Shown here in pieces: positions 59,743 to 64,000 of a stretch of DNA of 64,000 nucleotides (position 1 is the first letter of the stretch; each line of letters starts with the position of its first letter). The stretch comes from an uncultured Sphaerochaeta sp. (GTDB lineage Bacteria > Spirochaetota > Spirochaetia > Sphaerochaetales > Sphaerochaetaceae). The position numbers and the translations under genes are program-made. The stretch spans positions 2,832,453 to 2,896,452 of the forward strand of contig NZ_OY781939.1 of NCBI RefSeq assembly GCF_963677315.1. Direction: 5' to 3'. The notes beneath the pieces were generated by a model. That model searched no databases. It was not told where the DNA came from and saw only the letters and a program-made list of their open reading frames with translations.

Positions 59743-60987
59743 ATGCCCAATACATTTGCAGACGCTATACTGAACAGATTTTTACGATATGCAGTCATAG
59801 ATACCATGAGTGATGACAAGAAAGTAGGAGAAAGACACCCCTCCACTGATGGACAATGGGACCTGCTCAGGTTGCTGGAACAGGAGTTGCGTGACCTTGG
59901 GATCGAAGACATCCAAGTTGACGAACATGGTGTGGTCATCGGAAGGCTTCCCTCCAACGTCGACCATGATGTCCCTGCAGTGGCCTTCATGGCCCATGTC
60001 GATACAGCCGATGATGTGCCGGGCAATGGCGTAAAACCCAGGGTCATCGCCTCCTATGATGGGAAAGACATACCCCTCAACGAGGAACATACCCTCAAGG
60101 TTGAAGACAACCCTGAACTGTTGCGTTACAAGGGAGAGACGGTCATTGTAACCGATGGCAATACACTCCTGGGTAGTGACGACAAGGCCGGCGTGGCTGA
60201 GATCATGAGCGCAGCAGAGTATCTACTCAGCCATCCTGAGATCAAGCATGGGGTGGTGGAGTTCATCTTCACCAGCGATGAGGAAACCGGTGCTGGGATG
60301 GATACGTTCCCGTACGATAAGATCAGCTGTGACTACTGCTACACCATTGATGGTGGAAAACGGTATGAGATCGAAAGTGAGTGTTTCAATGCTGCAACGG
60401 TACGTGTTCACTTCAGTGGGGTGAGCTACCACTTTGGGGCTGCCAGAGGACGACTCGTCAATGCACTGACCATGGCTGCCTTCTTTGTTAATGCTCTGCC
60501 TCAGGCAGAGAGCCCGGAGGCCACCGATGAACGCTATGGATACTACTGTGCACAGAGCATGAGCGGTACGAATACCGAGGTTGACCTCACCTTGTATCTC
60601 AGAGATTTTGATCTGGAGATACTCGACCGGAGAATTGAGGCAATCAAGCAGTTGGCAGCAGCTACTGAGGCTCTCTATCCAAATGGAGCTGTCTCTGTTG
60701 ATGCAAAACACATCTACTACAACATGGCCTTGGTTGCAAAGAACAAGCCGTTTGCCATGGAGAATCTCCTTAAGGCCGGGGATGAACTGGGATTCAATCT
60801 TGAGCAGGCCTTGATCAGGGGTGGTACCGATGGTGCACGCATGGCCAACGAGAGAAATATACCTTGCCCGAACATCTTTACCGGTGGACATAATCTTCAC
60901 TCCCAGTTTGAGTGGGCCGCCCTGCCCGCAATGGAGGATGCTGCTCGCCTGATACTGAAAATCATAGAGGTTGGAGCTGCAACATGA
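59743..60987 (+). CDS. pepT: peptidase T (tripeptide aminopeptidase)
   Basis: From ATG 59743 (AAGGAGAGATCA before it) the 414-residue protein matches PepT in length. Zinc-binding and catalytic segments are VAFMAHVDTADDVPG (His/Asp), LLGSDDKAGVAEIM (bridging Asp), TSDEETGAGMD (catalytic Glu-Glu) and NIFTGGHNLHSQFE (final His). It releases N-terminal residues from tripeptides in the cytoplasm. Confidence 0.94.
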   Translation: MPNTFADAILNRFLRYAVIDTMSDDKKVGERHPSTDGQWDLLRLLEQELRDLGIEDIQVDEHGVVIGRLPSNVDHDVPAVAFMAHVDTADDVPGNGVKPRVIASYDGKDIPLNEEHTLKVEDNPELLRYKGETVIVTDGNTLLGSDDKAGVAEIMSAAEYLLSHPEIKHGVVEFIFTSDEETGAGMDTFPYDKISCDYCYTIDGGKRYEIESECFNAATVRVHFSGVSYHFGAARGRLVNALTMAAFFVNALPQAESPEATDERYGYYCAQSMSGTNTEVDLTLYLRDFDLEILDRRIEAIKQLAAATEALYPNGAVSVDAKHIYYNMALVAKNKPFAMENLLKAGDELGFNLEQALIRGGTDGARMANERNIPCPNIFTGGHNLHSQFEWAALPAMEDAARLILKIIEVGAAT

Positions 60988-61955
60988 GGCTCGCACTCTC
61001 TCTCATATTCCTTGTCCTTATTCTCTTACCACTCTCCTCGGCGCAGCTTGTCTTCACTCATGATGCAACTATGCCACAGGAGGTGGTAGAAGGAGTGCAA
61101 CGGGCACTTGAGGAAGCTCTTGTTGATCGGTTGGACGAGGAAGGTGAGCTGAGTGCTGTTCTGGAAAAAGATGAGATGGGAGAGTATGCACTCTCCCTTT
61201 CCTACGGAGAGAGACAACTCACCTATAGACTCCTAGGTGAAGCCAGTGGGTATGAGAAGCGTCTTGTTACAGCACTCAATCACGATGGCCTTTCCCTGTT
61301 TGCATCATTGCCTGATCTGAGGCTGACCTCTTTCTCTGGTCGTGGATTTGGGGCAAAGGTTGAAAATTCTCCCTATAGAGAGGGAGATAGATTCACTGTT
61401 TTTGATGCAAGGGAGAGAGAGCAGGGAGTAGTGGTGGTGAGTGAGGTCGCTGAGGAAGAAGGTTTGTTGTTGCTCTCTCAGCTTTCAGGGAAACCACTCT
61501 TCTTGGGTATGGAACTGAGGGAGAGGGGGAATAAGAGCGTCTCACTCTCTCTTTCACTTAACAAGGATATGGATCCTTCTCTTGATCTTATCCATACCTG
61601 GCCGCTTCCCATGCATCCATACGCTGTTCAATTTGGTCTCGGTGCAACAGCGCCCAGCCGTATCTATGGTATTGCAGGTCTTTCAGCAAAGCTGCCGATC
61701 AGCCAGCTCTCATCAGCACGGACCTCTCTGGTTCGCAGCCTCTCCCTTGATGCTTCAGTTCTGTTTTCTTCTGGGTATGATACATCAATTCAGGAGGTGT
61801 TTTATCAGGCATCCGGCGAATTGGGTGTCACGTATGCTCTCCCTAATTGGGCGCTTTCCCTCTCAGTCGGGAACCGGGTTGCTGCTAGCAATGCAGCACT
61901 TCTCGAACAAGGGCTTTTCCTCAAGCTCACAACCGCGTACACTTATACACTATGA
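60984..61955 (+). CDS. exported beta-rich protein coupled to pepT
   Basis: ATG 60984 overlaps the pepT stop as ATGA. The 323-residue product has a signal peptide (LALSLIFLVLILLPLSSAQ). A first domain is acidic and helical (EGVQRALEEALVDRLDEEG). The rest has barrel-like strands, ending WALSLSVGNRVAASNAALLE and then LTTAYTYTL. Function unknown, likely envelope. Confidence 0.6.
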   Translation: MRLALSLIFLVLILLPLSSAQLVFTHDATMPQEVVEGVQRALEEALVDRLDEEGELSAVLEKDEMGEYALSLSYGERQLTYRLLGEASGYEKRLVTALNHDGLSLFASLPDLRLTSFSGRGFGAKVENSPYREGDRFTVFDAREREQGVVVVSEVAEEEGLLLLSQLSGKPLFLGMELRERGNKSVSLSLSLNKDMDPSLDLIHTWPLPMHPYAVQFGLGATAPSRIYGIAGLSAKLPISQLSSARTSLVRSLSLDASVLFSSGYDTSIQEVFYQASGELGVTYALPNWALSLSVGNRVAASNAALLEQGLFLKLTTAYTYTL

Positions 61956-63349
61956 AACGACTCTTCCTGAAAGCCTGCCTTGTGCTCTTCTTGAGTTTGA
62001 TGCTTGTCTCCTGTTCCTCGCTCTCCTCCCTGGTAAGAGCACAGGTAGAGGGGCTCCCTTCTTGGATATACTCACCTCAGCAGCGAAGTGGGGAGGTTGC
62101 CTTTGTGGGTAAGGGAACTGCTCCAGTTAATTATAATGCACGATTGTTGGCCTATGAATCCATTTTGGGCCAAATCTCCGCGTACGTAGGCGAGGATGTG
62201 TATGACATGTATTATCGTGAACTTACCACCACCAATGCCATAGCAGATTTCAACTTGACCATCGCAAGTGAATATACCGTAACCGAAGGAAGAGCAGGCT
62301 TTGATGTCTATCTGCTTGCAAGAATGGATGAGGCATTGCTCAGTGGAAGACGTACCAGTGTCTACAACCAGATGATTGAGCGAGAACAAGCCATTGAAGC
62401 AATCTTGGAAAAAGCTGACCAAGCCTATCGATCAAATGATGATACCGGTGCGATCAAACAGTACCTGGAAGCTGCCATGCTATCAGCAGAAGGACCGGTC
62501 AGTGAGCGTAAGTTTGAAACTGAAACACTCGTTGATAAAGCAATTTCCTTTATTGAATCACTACGGTTCAGTCTCCGTAACCAAGTCGAAGAAGAAGCTA
62601 AAGTCACCGTATACCTACGAAGAAAGAGCCGATTGCTCTCTCCCAAGGTGCTCAATGCCTCCATCAATGCGACATTCCAAGCAAGGAACAGCCTCTCTGA
62701 GACCTATTCCGATTTCCTGCAGTTCAATACGGCCAGCGATGGATATTTCTTGTTTATTCCCTATAACCAAGGCTTGGTGAAGGATGGCCAGATTGTCTTC
62801 TCCCTAGATCTGGCATCAACCATCGCTCAGCTGGAGAAGACTCTCCCAGCGGAGCTGGTTGCAAACATTAGGGAGGCCGTCTCTGCTATTTCCATTACGT
62901 TTCCCTATACGCTCACCTCTACTGTCTCAGGCAAGAGCATTCTTTCAGAGATACAAGAGTTCTCTCAGGAGGGATCTCTGGGTAGAGGGACACAAGCGCT
63001 ACAGGTATTCAACCAGGAACTGAGTCTTGATGATATCATGGTTGAGGAGATCGATCTCAAGCAAGCAGATATCGAAGACCAACTCTCTGCTCTGCAAGGA
63101 GAGGCGGACCTGGCCTTTTTAGGGAGTGTAGGTGTGGTGAGCGAACAGCAGGTGGGAGACCGCTCTGTGGTGGTGGCCAGTGGGAATGTTGGCCTGTATG
63201 ACCTCACAGATGGATCCCTGCTCTTCGACACCCTCTCGGTGGAGGCGGTAGGATCAGGTGAGAGTCGTGAAGAGGCTCAGCGTGTTGCTTTCTCCCGTTT
63301 TGGTTCCATCGCTGCATACTTGCAAAGTGCCTGGTTGTTCAAACGCTGA
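61952..63349 (+). CDS. LPP20-like lipoprotein
   Basis: ATG 61952 overlaps the preceding stop as ATGA. The 465-residue protein has a lipobox LMLVSC (Cys 21). A following segment, GLPSWIYSPQQRSGEVAFVG with an AAYESILGQIS-like helix, resembles the LPP20/FlgP-like domain of spirochaetal and epsilon-proteobacterial lipoproteins. Further tandem domains follow (DQAYRSNDDTGAIKQYLEAA, helical repeat-like; YTLTSTVSGKSILSEIQ). Likely outer-membrane or periplasmic. It overlaps the convergent phosphodiesterase gene by 11 nt. Confidence 0.65.
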   Translation: MKRLFLKACLVLFLSLMLVSCSSLSSLVRAQVEGLPSWIYSPQQRSGEVAFVGKGTAPVNYNARLLAYESILGQISAYVGEDVYDMYYRELTTTNAIADFNLTIASEYTVTEGRAGFDVYLLARMDEALLSGRRTSVYNQMIEREQAIEAILEKADQAYRSNDDTGAIKQYLEAAMLSAEGPVSERKFETETLVDKAISFIESLRFSLRNQVEEEAKVTVYLRRKSRLLSPKVLNASINATFQARNSLSETYSDFLQFNTASDGYFLFIPYNQGLVKDGQIVFSLDLASTIAQLEKTLPAELVANIREAVSAISITFPYTLTSTVSGKSILSEIQEFSQEGSLGRGTQALQVFNQELSLDDIMVEEIDLKQADIEDQLSALQGEADLAFLGSVGVVSEQQVGDRSVVVASGNVGLYDLTDGSLLFDTLSVEAVGSGESREEAQRVAFSRFGSIAAYLQSAWLFKR

Positions 63350-64000
63350 ACAAGTCCTTCAGTGCTTTTGGGTTATTGCTGATGATTCCCATTACTCCTT
63401 GATCAAGAAGAGATTTCGCCTCCTCTCTATCATCGACGGTCCAAGCGCAGAGCTGATAGCCGAAGGATTGCGCCTCCCTAATCTGATCCTTTGATGGTTT
63501 CAGATAGGAGGGGTGGGTGATATGCCTGCCAAAACCGTGTCGGAGTATTCTAGGGACCCCAGATTCATCTCCATAGATTAGGCCGGTCGGGATAGACCCT
63601 TTGCTCTTTCGTTTGAATCTGAGTAGGCTGATCGGATTGAATGAACTGACCAAACATCGGGATTCCAGTCCGGATTGGCGAATCTGCTCAAGCAGAAGCT
63701 GCTCCACTCCAAGGTTCTTTGTATCAGGGGCCTTGATCTCAATATCATAGTAGAGGTCAGTACCACCCAAGGCAAAAACATCTGAGAGCAGTGGGACATG
63801 TTCTCCATTACCAATGTCAATCTCCTTCAACTCTTTATAAGTGAGTTCTGCCACCTTGCCAGGGTGGCCTGCCACCCGCTGTAAATGATAGTCGTGGATC
63901 ACGACCAACTCGCCGCTTTTACAACGTTGTACGTCCAGCTCTATCCCATCAATGTGGTGGGTTAGGCAGTCTGCAAAGCTGGCAAGCGTATTTTCAGGAT
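63339..64000 (-). CDS. glycerophosphodiester phosphodiesterase (partial, 5' end beyond the window)
   Basis: The - strand frame is open from the window edge to the stop at 63339. PENTLASFADCL at the edge is the family's first motif (the EN pair and following Ser). GIELDVQRCKSGELVVIHDY carries ExD and the catalytic HD, and DLYYDIEIKAPD gives the ExK motif. LSCAWTVDDREEAKSLLDQG-like text with ITNNP-type end (GIISNNPKALKDL) closes it. The enzyme hydrolyses glycerophosphodiesters to glycerol-3-phosphate. Only the start codon region is missing. Confidence 0.9.
   Translation of the reverse strand, partial: PENTLASFADCLTHHIDGIELDVQRCKSGELVVIHDYHLQRVAGHPGKVAELTYKELKEIDIGNGEHVPLLSDVFALGGTDLYYDIEIKAPDTKNLGVEQLLLEQIRQSGLESRCLVSSFNPISLLRFKRKSKGSIPTGLIYGDESGVPRILRHGFGRHITHPSYLKPSKDQIREAQSFGYQLCAWTVDDREEAKSLLDQGVMGIISNNPKALKDLFSV

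Overview
The window reads as chromosomal DNA of a spirochaete, most like Sphaerochaeta or a close relative. The inference rests on a class I lysyl-tRNA synthetase, an electron-bifurcating type [FeFe]-hydrogenase operon next to rex, many short-signal lipoproteins and beta-barrel-like envelope proteins, and an anaerobic, sugar-fermenting gene set. The species cannot be fixed from the sequence alone.

Positions 1-10.6 kb are an AT-rich metabolic block, all on the + strand: the end of a probable Gfo/Idh-type oxidoreductase, an FGGY sugar kinase, and a complete ribose-type ABC importer (lipoprotein binding protein, DUF2291 lipoprotein, double ATPase, permease). Then come a frameshifted histidine phosphatase, a C_GCAxxG_C_C protein, a methyltransferase, an O-acetyltransferase, an aldo/keto reductase and a DUF362 iron-sulfur protein, closed by a terminator.

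Positions 10.6-36.5 kb are accessory. The left edge carries a broken radC, an unrecognised regulator-like gene and a gamma-glutamylcyclotransferase (GGCT) fusion. From 24.1 down to 13.1 kb, on the - strand and visibly richer in GC, lies an integrative element. In transcription order it has a double-HTH regulator, an excisionase-like protein, a P4/D5-type primase-helicase, DUF4314, an amidoligase, a GGCT, an HTH/zinc-finger protein, a SHOCT-like protein, two translationally coupled large serine recombinases and an HTH-domain protein. Three of its genes share a 33-nt promoter/operator-like unit that I found by reading upstream regions.

Positions 24.7-35.6 kb are defence-like cargo: a type I restriction-modification operon (Phd-like protein, HsdM, HsdS, HsdR), a GIY-YIG-like protein, an IS21-type remnant, and a membrane protein paired with an AbiH/SIR2-like protein. 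A truncated serine recombinase and a second double-HTH regulator paralogous to the first suggest the relic of a second related element. The block ends beside a tRNA with CAU anticodon.

Positions 36.6-64 kb look like core genome: an outer-membrane-like protein, a phytoene-dehydrogenase-like oxidoreductase, a papain-like hydrolase, RlpA, class I LysRS, an iron-sulfur flavoprotein-like reductase, Era, ClpP, an MFS-HEAT fusion, an exonuclease/endonuclease/phosphatase lipoprotein and Rex. Divergent from rex is a hydrogenase operon (NuoE-like, HATPase, ferredoxin, NuoF-like, HydA). The rest is a run of envelope proteins around peptidase T and the start of a glycerophosphodiester phosphodiesterase that leaves the window.
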